64,000 nt of DNA from Armigeres subalbatus. Taxonomy: Eukaryota; Arthropoda; Insecta; Diptera; Culicidae. Of the stretch, positions 22,146-33,120 are shown one piece after another. Under the pieces are notes generated by a model. The model was not told where the DNA came from. It was given only the letters and a program-made list of their open reading frames with translations, and searched no databases. The stretch lies in assembly GCF_024139115.2 (NCBI RefSeq), contig NC_085140.1, positions 417,644,283-417,708,282 on the forward strand. The letters run 5' to 3'. The stretch's first letter is position 1. Each line of letters opens with the position of its first letter. The translations under genes and the position numbers were made by a program.

Positions 22146-22690
22146 AGAGTGGGGCTTTTTTTAATTCAATGATTTTCCGAAGCCATTCTGGGTTCCAAAA
22201 AGAATTTGGGCCCGATTGTTTGCTTCCTCGCTTTCCGCATCGCGTTAGAAGTTTGTATGGAAATTAGTATGGGAAAACGTATTTTTTTTTTGCATTTTCA
22301 CTTCTAGAGGTTTCAGTTCATCGTAAACCAAGTGGCACATAGTATTAAAGTATAACCCAAAGAATGCCGATAAACTTTGCTGAAGAATGTTCGTTACTGG
22401 AACGTCCACGAAAATAGTTATAATGCTTCGAAGATTGATTGTTCAAACCATATGCAAAAAATCATTTATTCTGCCACCTGCCAGTACTGCCAAACTACGT
22501 GACCAACCGTCTGTCTGAACCTTATAGACTCGGAAACTACTGAACCGATCGGCGTGAAAATTTGTATGCAGAGGTTTTGGAGCCGGGGAAGGTTCTTAAG
22601 ATGGTTCGAGACCCCTCCCCGCTCTGGAAAAGGGGGCTCCCATACAAATGAAACTGAAATTTCTGAATAACTCGAGAACTAATCAGAGAA
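22146..22690. repeat. dispersed repeats: half of a foldback family plus a second repeat
   Basis: About 22148-22500 matches one arm of the palindromic element at 35421-36282, for example the phrases GAAATTAGTATGGGAAAACG and TTCAAACCATATGCAAAAAA. The stretch 22500-22640 (CTACTGAACCGATCGGCGTG... CTCCCATACAAATGAAAC) has the look of another dispersed mosquito repeat. There is no coding capacity. Confidence 0.55.
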
Positions 22691-22708
22691 TAAATCAATT
22701 TTATGGAA

Positions 22709-23102
22709 CGTACACACGGTCAAGCAGTTTGACCAACATTGACTCCACCTCTCGTTTATTCAAACATCCATCAAGTTTTACCAACAGCGACATGAACAAT
22801 CAATTTATTCGACCAACAATATCACACACGAACGACCGAAGCGCCAACTTGAGCACCAACCATCAAAAAATATATGAGGGTTTGTGCAACTTCACTACAA
22901 ATGCTCAAACATGTTCGGCGAACCTTGACTCCACCCCCGGCAACTCAAACCAAAATCAAACCGTTTTAATTTTTTCCAACCGAGCCGCCAACTGCCAAAA
23001 GGTTGTTCGAACAACTTCAAACACGTTCAAACAAAGCAGCAACCGAAGCGTTTTCTGAGGGGTGGAGTCAAAGTTCGTCAAACTGCTTGACTGGTGTGTA
23101 CG
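22709..23102. repeat. 394-bp MITE with 40-bp inverted ends
   Basis: The ends CGTACACACGGTCAAGCAG... and, reverse-complemented, CGTACACACCAGTCAAGCAG... continue matching through TTTGAC and TTGACTCCACC. The interior repeats words like TTGACTCCACC and TTCAAAC. A 136-codon frame across it is incidental. Target duplication is unclear, with an outer CGTAC at both ends. Confidence 0.7.
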
Positions 23103-23231
23103 CTGCATTACACTCTAACTTTCACCTACTCAGTGACAGAGTAAAATAGTATTGCTCTCTCTATCTATCCCACAGAAATTTTACTCAATTTCCGTCAAAA
23201 GCAGGATTACTCATAGTTTTGAGTTGTCCTG

Positions 23232-23558
23232 CACGCTTAAAATCAATAACACAGAGATGTGTTTGCTTCACACAAAACGGACCTAATGCAGAACATCCCC
23301 TAGATGAGCGACAGTTTCACAGGCACAAAAATGCCTCGTACGGTCGTGATAACGGTCCTTTTCAACATGTAAACGTTTGTACAGATTCCTTGTTTCATGA
23401 AGAACCAAATACTGCTGAAAATATTGAAATCCAAGCTTCAATAAAACCACACGAGCTATTTTTGTGGCTGTGTAACTGTCGCTCATCTAGGTGTTGTTCT
23501 GCATTAGGTCCGTTTTGTGTGAAGCAAACATATCTCTGTGTTATTGATTTTAAGCGTG
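23232..23558. repeat. 327-bp palindromic MITE (Z), copy 1
   Basis: It begins CACGCTTAAAATCAATAACA and ends with the inverse. Most of the 327 bases fold onto themselves. An equal-length second copy lies at 38887-39213 with its centre in the opposite orientation. Flanking dinucleotides are TG on both sides here and TA on both sides at copy 2, consistent with a 2-bp target duplication. Confidence 0.75.
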
Positions 23559-23612
23559 TGCTTTTGACGGAAATTGAGTAAAATTTCTGTGGGATAGAAA
23601 GAGAGAGCAATA

Positions 23613-24556
23613 GGGTATCCAATCATGGTTTGAACTAGTGAAAAGCGTATCATGGTTTGAACCATTTTCAGTATACCATCTCATTGGCAGGAAATGAACC
23701 TAAAACAGTATGAATGGCATATTTAGGTATACTGGAAGTGATAGAGTTTATTTAAACATTCGTACATATTGTTTAAGTAATAAAATAAAGCGATTTAAAA
23801 ACGTCCTGAATTTGCGCTAAATCCCCCCACCAGTGGCATAATTTCAAAAAGCTCGTAAAGGACACATTTTATGACACAGAAGTGAGATCAATATACCAAA
23901 AGAACGCTATTTTTATCTGTAATCGATTGACATCAACATACAATTGAGAAACAGTTTTAAATAGTTAAAATAGTAACATTTATACAAGGTAAAAACTGAT
24001 CATGGTTTGAACTAAATTCGTATCATGGTTTGAACTTGTAAATGCAGTCATGTTCTGCTGCTGTCCGCTAGGAGCGCTGCATGCGCCTAGCTGGAGCATT
24101 TTGTTTACATTTCCAATATGAAAAAATCGCAATTTTCATATCGATAATTTAGACGATTTTCACTCGTTTCGAGTTACTAATCTAATGCGAGAAGATGAAT
24201 AGTAAAACGAATTTGCATTTCTATAGATTTCCTCAGCGTTTCATGCATGTGATTAGTATTATATTTAGGAGCTGCTGGCTGCTGCAGTAGTTCAAACCAT
24301 GGTACGAATTAAGTTCAAACCATGAACAGTGTAGTTCAAACCATGGTACAAATCAAAGTTATGTAATTATTAAGTTTTTTCAATGAAACTAAGCATAAAT
24401 ATGTGCACCCAGGATGTTTTTAGAAAGATAATGAACTAAGCTTCCATATAAACTAGAAATCGCAGTTCTAACATGTCCCTTTGATAAAATAGATCAACTT
24501 TGTTCTTCCGGCTCATCTGAAACCCGCCATTTGGTTCAAACCATGATTGGATACCC
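23613..24556. mobile_element. 944-bp TA-target TIR element (X)
   Basis: There is a perfect 23-base terminal inverted repeat (GGGTATCCAATCATGG... at 23613-23635, inverse at 24534-24556) with TA on both sides (23611-23612 and 24557-24558). The interior repeats ATGGTTTGAAC in direct and inverted orientation at least seven times. No long frame. The TA target suggests a Tc1/mariner-type donor transposase. Confidence 0.8.
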
Positions 24557-24699
24557 TACTATTTTACTCAGTCACTGAGTAGGTGAAAGTTAGCGTGTAG
24601 GCGAAACGAAGTTCGTCGGGTCCGCTAGTAAGAAATAAAAATGAATTTAAAAACAAAGAAATGCGAGCGGCATCAGTACTCTTTAAAAAAGATCGAGTG

Positions 24700-24771
24700 A
24701 GGGGGCACCCGGGTTTGAACCGGGGACCTCTCGATCTGCAGTCGAATGCTCTACCACTGAGCTATACCCCC
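24700..24771 (-). tRNA. tRNA-Cys (GCA)
   Basis: Reading on -, the acceptor GGGGGTA pairs with TGCCCCC, the D arm is GCTCAGTGGTAGAGC, and the anticodon loop CTGCAGA gives GCA. The T arm has GGTTCAAACC. Length is 72 bases with no intron. The downstream sequence (CACTCGATC then CTTTTTTAAAG) supplies a T-run. Confidence 0.97.
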
Positions 24772-25578
24772 ATGTTGGCTTCGTTTTCAAAAAACATGTT
24801 GAGAGTTTTCGTAGGAAATAAAAAATACAATTAGGGTAAATGAACTTAGAACATTCTATGCTTGGTTTTATTTTTAAAATCAAGCACAAGTAAAACTCTC
24901 GCGCTTAGAATCATAATCATAAGGGCGTAATTGAACCGTTTGTTTGAGAAACTGCAACGATGTTTAAAAGTGATGACATTATAGTTCTTATATATGACAT
25001 CCAAGAATAATAATAAAAATCTTTGAAATACTTGTCTATTGTTCGATAAAAATATTCAAAATCTTTTATGCAAATGCTTACGTTGTCATAAGCATAGCGA
25101 CAGACCCTTTTCAAAAGTTACAAAAAGTGTGAAAAGTTTTCGAATTGGTGCTAGAGCTCCAATACTATACATCAACACTTTCTTTCCTTCCCAAGCTTCG
25201 GCATGGATGGGCAGGGCATGGCCAGGAGAAGTAACCTTCATGCCTGCATGTCATTGCTAAGAAGACTATAATAGTGCCCTATGTTTTTGCTTCTTGCTGA
25301 TCCAACTTCCAGGGATGGGGGACACAGATTTTTTTTCCATATGTCCTGGCTCTTATGTCTAGGCTAAAGCGCCATTACTCGCTCTCTAGAACGAGAAAAA
25401 AAAATTAAATAATAAAATAAAAATAATTGAAGTAGGTAATAGGAGTACGCGATCAAAAATATGAAGATCTGTTTAGTGTTTATAAAAAGTAAAATTCACA
25501 ATAATTAATGAAAAATACTTCTCACTTAACCCTCTTGAATTTAAAGAGAGTGGAACACATTCAGTTGATTGTTCAATA
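24772..25578. other. no gene recognised
   Basis: This is AT-rich spacer. A short GC-richer patch near 25190-25250 (repeats of GGCATGG/GGGCAGGGC) has no coding or structural signature that I can name. Confidence 0.4.
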
Positions 25579-25799
25579 TAGGGGAACTGTTCCATTTTCC
25601 ATCTCACTGAACATATATTCATCTCATCGCAAAACAAAGAAATACAGCATCTATCTCGTCGCTTCTTTTTGCTAACACGCGTGCTCACTGGTGAAAAAAA
25701 ATCACAAAAATCGGAAACAAACCAAATTCCTTTTCATTGCTTTGTTTTTAATGGGATGGAAATAGGAGCTATGGGATGAAGTGCCGAACCGTTCCCCTA
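25579..25799. repeat. 221-bp MITE family G, copy 1
   Basis: The ends TAGGGGAACTGTTCC and, inverted, TAGGGGAACGGTTCG flank a conserved interior: CATCTCACTGAACATATATT, AAAGAAATACAGCATC, AAAATCACAAAAAT. Further copies lie at 27309-27522 (inverted), 33170-33345 (partial) and 36927-37127. Confidence 0.75.
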
Positions 25800-25934
25800 C
25801 TTGTTTAATTAAAACTTAACATAAATAGGAAACTTCTTTATGTTCAAAATAAACGTTTGCTATTTGACGAGAACTATGCTTACAATTTAACTTATAAGAA
25901 ATAATCTGTAAATCAACTGTTTATTGTAACTTAT

Positions 25935-26115
25935 TGGCTTTGGCAGGTTTTGTTCTATTATTGTCAGGGGGGTTTTTTATGACTGATAATGCTCGATTTT
26001 GGCCTAAACATTATTTGCATATCAAAGAATATTGTGGCCAAATTTCATAAAATTTGGTCGACAAAAACCCCCCTGACAATAATAGAACAAAACCTGCCAA
26101 AGCAGTCTTTCCCCC
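25935..26115. repeat. MITE, second copy of the RBM17-intron family
   Basis: GGCTTTGGCAGGTTTTGTTC and its inverse bound a palindromic interior with TCAGGGGGGTTTTT. It is nearly the same as 2921-3102. Confidence 0.75.
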
Positions 26116-26290
26116 TATATCGAACCCCACATTTTACTTAATTTTTTATTATAGGGATTTTATATTTTCGCAAAAAAACATGATCTGTAGAAAATTTGTT
26201 TTGATGACGTAAGAATTTGATTTTCCTGAAGAATGCGTTTTAGACTATTCTCTCCCTAGTGAAATACAAAAAAACACATGCAAAAAAACG

Positions 26291-26362
26291 AGGTTCCACC
26301 GAGATTTGAACTCGGATCGCAGGATTCAAAGTCCTGAGTGCTAACCGTTACACCATGGAACC
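26291..26362 (-). tRNA. tRNA-Gln (TTG), copy 2
   Basis: It is identical in the mature region to the copy at 21151-21222, on the opposite strand: acceptor GGTTCCA/TGGAACC, loop CTTTGAA, anticodon TTG. The reading-direction flank continues CGTTTTTTTG, a Pol III terminator. Confidence 0.97.
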
Positions 26363-26579
26363 ATAAAAACATATGTTGCTCAATGAATTACAAAATTGAA
26401 GAAGTTGTTTGCAACATTGCTATAAAATTGTATGAACGTTTTATAGTTGAAAGCTTGAAGTTCACGCTAAGCTTTACTTAACCAGAATGTGATGTATCGA
26501 AAATGTTAACTCGGCTTGGGGATAAGATAACTAGAATTAACAAACCAATATACAAGGTAAAATAAATAATATGCAGAAT

Positions 26580-27289
26580 AGGGTGACTCAAAAAACACTT
26601 TTTCAAATTTTTTGATGGGCCGCCCTCTTATTCGGTTCTATTTGATGCCCTGATGCTCTGGACAAAATTTCAGCCAAATCGGTCAACGTTTGGGCAGTGC
26701 TAAACTCGTTGGAAGTTTATATGGAAAAATATATGCAGAAACATCCAAAAACAGTGATTTGCGGTTGGACGGCACAATTTACGATCAAGAACTATGATAC
26801 TCATTCAGTTCTTGTAAAATAAAATACAGAATGTTATGCTGAAAACCGCGAGAAGATTAGAGTTTATTACGCAAAGATATTAGCATTTTACTGGAGTGTT
26901 GTAGGGGTGAATTTATTTCTTTTCAAAGGTAAAAGAAACGAAATTTGCTCAAACCCCATAGCAGAGAAATGCTAATAACTTAGCCGGGCAAACTCGAATC
27001 GTCTCGCGGTTTTCTGCATAACATTCTGTATTAAATTCTCCAAGATCTGAATGAGTATCATAGTTCTTCATCGTAAGTTGTGTAGTTCAGCTGCAATTTA
27101 CTGTTTTAGGATGTTTCTGCATACATTTTTCCATATAAACTTCCAACAAGTTTAGCACCGCCCAAACGTTGACCGATTTGGCTGAAATTTTGTCCATAGC
27201 ATCAGGGAATCAAATAGAACCGAATAAGAGGGTGGCCCATCAAAAAAAAATTGAACAAAGTTTTTCCCATACTAATTTGAGCCACCCTA
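26580..27289. mobile_element. 710-bp foldback element with 9-bp duplication
   Basis: Arms of about 300 bases are inverted copies of each other (AGGGTGACTC at the left, AGGGTGGCTC at the right; TTCGGTTCTATTTGAT, AAACGTT and ACTTCCAAC in both). ATGCAGAAT occurs at 26571-26579 and 27290-27298 as a 9-base direct repeat. There is no open frame of note. Long arms and a 9-bp duplication suggest a Mutator-like foldback, but this is inference. Confidence 0.7.
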
Positions 27290-27308
27290 ATGCAGAATTA
27301 TAATAGGG

Positions 27309-27522
27309 TTACTGCTCCTGGACTTCACTCATAGCTCCGATATTGGTCTCACGAAAAACAAAACAATGAAAAGGTATTTGGTTTGTTTATTATTTTTGTG
27401 ATTTTTTTCAGCAGTAAGCACGCATGTTAGCAAAAAGAAGCGACGAAATTGGTGCCGTATTTCTTTGTTTCGCGATGAGATGAAAATATGTTCAGTGAGA
27501 TGGAAATGGAACAGTTCCCCTA
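27309..27522. repeat. MITE family G, copy 2 (inverted)
   Basis: This is the reverse complement of the 25579-25799 element. It ends ATGGAACAGTTCCCCTA and contains GCATGTTAGCAAAAAGAAGC. The outer left end is degraded. Confidence 0.65.
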
Positions 27523-28386
27523 GTTAAAATATTAATTTCCTAATTTCCCAACATATAACATATAATGAACTGTACTGAAACTGAAAAATGAACTTTTCCC
27601 TTTTCATCTTCTCATTGTTTGTTCGGAATTAAAAACAAATTTCCTGAACGAGGCTATTATTGTTTTTGCTGGTAATGGTAAAAGGTACATTCTGTGTTTA
27701 AATCTATTGTAATTCGCTTGAGTGATGAACTTCCTTTATCATAAAAATCACTACATATAATAAAGTTTTAAAAAAATAGTCTCAAATCGAGTCGAGTACG
27801 AGACACTGAAGACTTACTGTTGAGGTCGAAATACGCATCTGTCAAAGGTACCACTTTGGCGGAATTGATTGGAATTGTACGAACTCGTCTTGTGACAAGT
27901 AAAGACACTCCACTAAAAGCTCAAACTATTTTAATTAAAAACATATTATAATTCTCAAAATAAATTATTTGGGGCATTTAAAATTTAAAATAACCAATTT
28001 TTTGTGTTTCTCGATCATAAACAAAATCCTGTCGTTGAATTTTCAAAACTATTTGTTGTGTGTGAATAAGTGATCTATTAATGTCTCAGTACATGTTCAC
28101 ATTTGCTATCTAACTTGCACTGAAGAAATTTTTGGATTTCCAAACAAGTCAGAAATATAGGTATATTATCATATCGTATCATTTAAAATAGTGAGGTTAT
28201 CAATATTCAAGTGAATGTGTGTCAAGTAGCATACATTTTTTAAATAATACATAAAATTCATTGATATTTCAATATGTAACAGCCTGCGTAGCGCATGTAA
28301 TGTGAAATTATAGACACTTCCGAAGGATAAAAAAAAACAATAGTCAATTACGTACATTTATTCAGTTCTCAAACGGCGAGCACCAA
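27523..28386. other. no gene recognised
   Basis: This is AT-rich spacer between the family G MITE and the third tRNA-Gln. No frame, repeat or structure stood out. Confidence 0.4.
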
Positions 28387-28458
28387 GGTTCCATGGTGTA
28401 ACGGTTAGCACTCAGGACTTTGAATCCTGCGATCCGAGTTCAAATCTCGGTGGAACCT
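28387..28458 (+). tRNA. tRNA-Gln (TTG), copy 3
   Basis: The mature region is the same 72 bases as the other two Gln copies (acceptor GGTTCCA/TGGAACC, anticodon TTG). It is followed by CATTTTTG as terminator. The 400 bases after it, up to the Jockey LINE, show no gene. Confidence 0.97.
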
Positions 28459-29112
28459 CATTTTTGATTTCCGCGCTCAATTTGCGTTGAACAAGAGGAG
28501 TGGGAGAGGGATGTGGGGGAGGGTACTTAATAAATACCAAATTTCCAAAACGACTTCTATGCTTTTGTAAACAAAGCAAACGTCGATTTGACGAATCTGG
28601 TAGCAAATCCACGCAAACCAAAACACCATGCAGAAGTTCTCACCCTATGGACTTAACCACGAGCGTCTTCTTTTTCCACGATTCTTCTTCTTTTCGCTCG
28701 AAAAAATGACATCCGCTGCCGGCCGATGAACATTTGAGTGAATTCGGAGAGTTCACCGGATGTTCACGTTGATGTTCATTTTTTGTAAACTTTGCCCTCA
28801 GATGAGGTTTTTTTCTTACTGAAAATCGACGCGTGACGTCATCGTGGTTTACTCCATAGGGAGGGGTTGTAGTAAGTAGTAAAATTCTTCTTTATTTAAT
28901 CATTTTCTGTTCTACAATTATTATTTTTCTACATATACAGTGCTCGGCCGGCTCGGCCCTCCAACTTCAATTTTAAATTTTTATGTTTACATTGTTATTT
29001 AAGTGTTAATATGATATATCATGACGGCCTTTAGGAGGCGCTGGTGTGTTCTTTAAAATTTGATAACCTAACTACTATGTACACTAATATTTACAATAAA
29101 AAATTTGATAAC

Positions 29113-31767
29113 CTAGATTGGAACTAGCGCCCTAATTGGAGCCTGATCCGAATGCAAGCAACGGACCCTAAACTTTTCTTTACACTCACCAAAGCGTTCA
29201 TGTAAGGTTTTTATTCCGGCCAGACGGTGGACCTCGGATGTTCTTGTCCTGGGAGGGGTGTTGAGGATCATCCTCAGGAATTTGTTTTGGACCCGTTGAA
29301 GTTTGAGGTGGTGGGTTTTAGCGCAGCTCTCCCAGACCGGCATGCCATATTCGATCACAGGGAGGATGATTTGCTTGTAGACAGCAAGCTTATTTTTCAG
29401 GGCGGTTGATCAAAGGGTACAGTAGTTTCAACAAGACGTTACACTTTGTCACCGTTTTGTCAACCTGTTGCCTGAAAATAAGCTTGCTGTCGAGGGTTAA
29501 GCCAAGGTAGCCGGCCTCATTGGCCCATTCCACAGTCGTGCCATTGAGGATGATTTTACAGTCCCCAGGCGGAACAAGTTTAGGGGATTTGGAGTGGGGG
29601 AAAATGATGACCTGGGTCTTCGCCGCGTTGATACAGATCTTCCAGCTGGTGAGGTACTCTGTCAGGGCATCCAGGTCCGTTTGAGTTTTGCCACTAGCGC
29701 TCTGATCACTCTACCGTTGTAGACGATGGATGTGTCATCTGCGAACAGAGACAGAATGCCGCCTTCTGGAGGTGCTGGCACGTCGGAGGTGAACAGATTG
29801 GAAAGCAGGGGCCCGAGGATACTGCCCTGGGGAACGCCTGCGACGATGTTGTGCGCATTGGAACTCGCTCCGCTGATTGAGACCCGGAATGTCCTTGCCG
29901 ACAGGTAATTGTTGATGATTTTCACCAGGTAGCTGGGAAGATTGTAGCGTTGTAGTTTGTACACCAGGCCATCATGCCATACATTGTCAAATGCCTTCTC
30001 GACATCGAGTAAGGCCATGGCGGATGTTTTCGAGACAAACTTGTTCCGTCTGAGGACGTTGGTAACTCGGGTCAGTTGGTGTACAGTTGACCGACCGCGT
30101 CGGAAACCAAACTGTTCCTCGAGCAAGATGTTGAGATTTTCGGCAGACTCAAGTAACCGATGATGAATAGCTTTTTCGAATAGCTTGGATAACCCTGAGA
30201 GAAGGCTGATGGGTCAATAACTTTTGGGGGAGGAAGGATCCTTCCCAGGCTTCCGGATGGGGATGACTTTCGCTGACTTCCAGGACGATGGGAAGTAGCT
30301 AAGCCGGAGACACTGATTAAAGATCAGCGAGAGGTGCTCAAAGAACGGAGCACTCATGTGTTTGAGCTCGAGATTCAGGATGCTGTCGAAGCCTGGGGCC
30401 TTCATGTTCTTCGACGATTTGATATAGGCCGTCAATTCGTCAGCTGAGATCTTCAACTCCTCCGAGAAGTCGTTGGGAATCAAATGGATGTTGTTAGCAT
30501 GCTCGTTGACGGCTGCTTCGTGTGGACTGACGATGTTCTGCCCAAGATTGTGTGAGCTGACGAAGTGACGACCTATTTCAGCGACCTTCTCTGCAGGAGT
30601 TATCAAGCGATCCTTAGAGCCATTATTGTCTAGTGGGATCAAAGGTGGAATGGGCCGAGGCTTGGATTTTAGAATTTTGATCATTTTCCAGAACGGCTTA
30701 GCATAATCTGGGAGAATGCGGATCTTATTCGAGAAGTCGTTATTTTTGAGGTCCACCATTCTGGCCTTGATCATTTTTGTGATTCGATTGCAGCGTGCCT
30801 TAAGCTCAGGCAGTCCAGTACGCTGAAACTGCCTGCGAGTGACATTCCGCAATCGAATCAAATCTTTGGTGAGTGTATCGATGTTTAAGGAGTTGCTTAC
30901 CTGCCGAGCCGTCGGTACGTGTTGCTCTCGGGCCGCCGTGATCGCCTCCTCGATAGCGCACAGCTGGCGGTCGATACTTTCCGGCGTCTCCGGACGCACC
31001 TCGTAGTCGACGACGCACTGCTGGAAACGCTGCCAGTTCACTCGGTGGTAGTTCCGCCGTAACTGCTGGTGCCGATTGACCGAGGAGCCCAGTTCCGCCA
31101 CCACCGGATCCGAACTGAGCTCCTGGTATACAACCGGCTGCGAGACGTGGTCACTCAGGTTTGTTACGTAGAGGTCGAGCGTTGCGTGGGCACCGGACCG
31201 ACTCAGCCGAGTGGGGGAATCCGGGCTCAGGATCGTGTAGTGGCCTTCCTCCATGTCGTTGCTCCAGATGGTGCCGTTTCGATTGCCGCGACTGTTGCCC
31301 CAGGCTTGATGTTTGGCATTCAAGTCGCCGGCAATGATATACTGGCCTTGACTCCGCGTCAGCTTGACGATGTCCCTCCGAAGGGCAGCCGATGATCCAT
31401 CGCCGGCTTTGGCTTGCGTTGAACAGTACGCCGCGATGAGCGCGATTGTGCCGATCGAAGTGGTGATTTCGACACCGATGGCCTCGATGACACTGAGCTG
31501 GAAGCTTGGAAGCAGACGACAGTTGATGTTGTAGCGAAGAGCGATGGCCACACCACCTCCCCTGGTCGGCCGGTCGAGTCGCACGATGCGGAAGTCCGGG
31601 ATGTTGATGTTCACCTCCGGTTTTAGGTGCGTTTCGGTGATGAACGCCACGGCTATTTCCTTCTCCTCAAGGAAATCCTTCAGCTCGATTGTTTTGCTCT
31701 TTAGCGAGCAAGCGTTCCAGTTGACCAGGCCCACCCTAGCAGCCATTTTCAATGATAAACATGCCAA
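29113..31767 (-). pseudogene. Jockey LINE ORF2 (endonuclease and reverse transcriptase), broken
   Basis: From 31767 an AP-like endonuclease is readable (NWNACSLKSK, ITETHLKPE, IIAGDLNAKHQAWG, TLDLYVT). It is followed by the RT start KAPGFDSI...LSYFPSSWKSAKVI. An in-frame TGA at 30214 replaces the Arg expected after PKSY. RT continues with EEQFGFRRGRSTVHQL, LLDVEKAFD, AGVPQGSILGP and the catalytic FADD (29662-30126). A one-base loss near 29680-29685 then shifts frame. The C-terminus IEYGMPVWESC...RALVPI ends at 29113. Catalytic residues are present but the frame is not. Confidence 0.85.
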
Positions 31768-31894
31768 GTGTGAAGACCTGGTCGAATCGGGTTTTGCAGC
31801 CGCGCAGTCGAGTGGCGAGCTGCGCGAAGATCGGCATCAGTTGCTCCGGAGTGTACAGCGGGGCAGATTCTTCCGGTGGGACGGCTTCGTTCCC

Positions 31895-32989
31895 CTACTG
31901 CCGACGGAACCCAGGAGGAGGAAGCGGGGGCCATTCGCTGGTGGATGGTGCCGACGATGCTGGAGCTTGGACCGATGCAGCTGCCGCTGCCAGTCCCTTG
32001 TGCGGCTGTAGCGGTGGGAGTATTGGAATCACACGACGGGGAGCCGGGATAGCTGGAAAGTTCACCTCGTTGATTACAGGAACACGGTTCTTCTTCGGAA
32101 TGGTCCTGGTGGAAGCCTTCTTCCGGATTTCCAGGAACTCGGCTCGCTTTGGGCAGCCCTTTGTGGTGGCCCGATGTTTGTCGCCACAGTTGGCGCACTT
32201 GGGATCGGCCACCTCCATTTTGTCGCACTCGTCAGTCGGATGGGGTTCGCCACACTTGTTGCAGCGCGGCTTCATGCGGCAGTTCCTGGTGCCGTGCCCG
32301 AAATTGAAGCAGTTGGTGCATTGCGTGACATCGCGGTGCACTGGCCGATATCGCTCCCAGTCAACGACGGTGTAATTTATAACGCCAACCAGCTTCAGGT
32401 CCTTCCAGGTAGTGGAGCCGTGCTCCAGATGGATCAGGTAAAGCTGGTCACGATATTTCCTCGCCTTGTCGTGACGAGCGATCTTGTGGACGGCTACTGG
32501 CTTCAGTCCGCAACTTTCAAGCTCTGCTTGGAGCTCTTCCTCCTTCATGTCGTGAAGTCCTCGCAGCAAAGCCTTGAGCGGCTTCGTGCCGGGGTGGTCA
32601 TGAGTGTAGTACTCATACTTGTGGACCTCGAGGAACTCCACGACGGATTGATGATGGTCCCTGTTGGCCGGCATCACTTTCACGCCCTCGCTGCAGAGCC
32701 GAAAAGTACATTTCAGCCCCTTAGCGATCAGCTGGCGAATTTTTGGGCGTAAATCCGGCGGATCGCCCTTCACAAACATGGGCGGGCACTTCTCCTTCCG
32801 CTCCGGTTGCACCTGCGGCAGCTGCGATTGCTGCTTCTTCCTCTTTTTCGGCGGATTGCCGGCGTCATCAAGCGGCAACGGCGAGAACACGTTGCTCTGC
32901 AAAAGCTGCTTGGAGGGGCTACCCGCGCCTCCAAGAGCAGTGCGCTTAGGCACTTTTCCAGCGACCGAATCGGCCACCGAGTCTCCCAT
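31895..32989 (-). CDS. Jockey LINE ORF1 (gag-like nucleic-acid-binding protein)
   Basis: It starts at MGDSVADSV (32989) and runs 364 residues uninterrupted to FRRQ-stop. The frame is open further upstream, but that part lies in the 5' UTR of the element and partly outside it. Near the C-terminus are three zinc knuckles: CTNCFNFGHGTRNC, CNKCGEPHPTDEC and CANCGDKHRATTKGC. The N-terminus is basic (PPKKRKKQQ). In Jockey LINEs ORF1 coats the element RNA. It ends about 130 bases before the ORF2 start. Confidence 0.85.
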   Translation of the reverse strand: MGDSVADSVAGKVPKRTALGGAGSPSKQLLQSNVFSPLPLDDAGNPPKKRKKQQSQLPQVQPERKEKCPPMFVKGDPPDLRPKIRQLIAKGLKCTFRLCSEGVKVMPANRDHHQSVVEFLEVHKYEYYTHDHPGTKPLKALLRGLHDMKEEELQAELESCGLKPVAVHKIARHDKARKYRDQLYLIHLEHGSTTWKDLKLVGVINYTVVDWERYRPVHRDVTQCTNCFNFGHGTRNCRMKPRCNKCGEPHPTDECDKMEVADPKCANCGDKHRATTKGCPKRAEFLEIRKKASTRTIPKKNRVPVINEVNFPAIPAPRRVIPILPPLQPHKGLAAAAASVQAPASSAPSTSEWPPLPPPGFRRQ

Positions 32990-33088
32990 GACGGGTCCGG
33001 GAGAAAATAACGCCAACGCGACAAGCGAAAACGTAAACAGCAAAAGAACGAGAAAAAACACTTCGAAAAAATGCGCGAGCAAAAAACA

Positions 33089-33120
33089 CGTCCGTACGTG
33101 TTGCTGTCTCGAACTGGAAT
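33089..33120 (-). promoter_or_regulatory. internal promoter of the Jockey LINE (DPE-like)
   Basis: Taking the first base of the element (33120) as +1, GGACG falls exactly at +28 to +32 (33093-33089). That is the position and consensus of the downstream promoter element used by insect non-LTR elements. The start (ATTCCAGTTCG) is only loosely initiator-like. Confidence 0.5.

Larger units (their letters stand above)
23109..24599. mobile_element. outer TIR element (Y) with two elements nested in it
   Basis: The ends are TACACTCTAACTTTCACC at the left and, reverse-complemented, TACACGCTAACTTTCACC at the right, followed by CTACTCAGTGAC. The element itself is palindromic (AAATTTCTGTGGGATAGA and its complement). 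It is interrupted by element Z at 23232-23558 and element X at 23613-24556. A related fragment lies inside the hAT element near 9740-9800. Confidence 0.7.
28871..33120 (-). mobile_element. near-full-length Jockey-clade LINE, 4.25 kb
   Basis: On - it has a 5' UTR, ORF1, ORF2 (AP-endonuclease, RT), and a 3' UTR with AATAAA near 28893. A 12-base direct repeat GGGAGGGGTTGT lies at 28859-28870 and 33121-33132, exactly at both ends, and marks the target-site duplication. The lack of 5' truncation and the intact duplication suggest a fairly recent insertion. ORF2 now has a stop and at least one frameshift. Confidence 0.85.

Noticed and set aside
22648..23058. 136-codon plus-strand frame
   Set aside because: It spans a MITE with inverted ends and has low-complexity Asn/Ser/Thr content, with no homologous motif.
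23613..24556. Interpretation of repeated ATGGTTTGAAC words as a CRISPR-like array
   Set aside because: Spacing is irregular, words occur in both orientations, and TIRs with TA flanks explain the element. The genome is eukaryotic.
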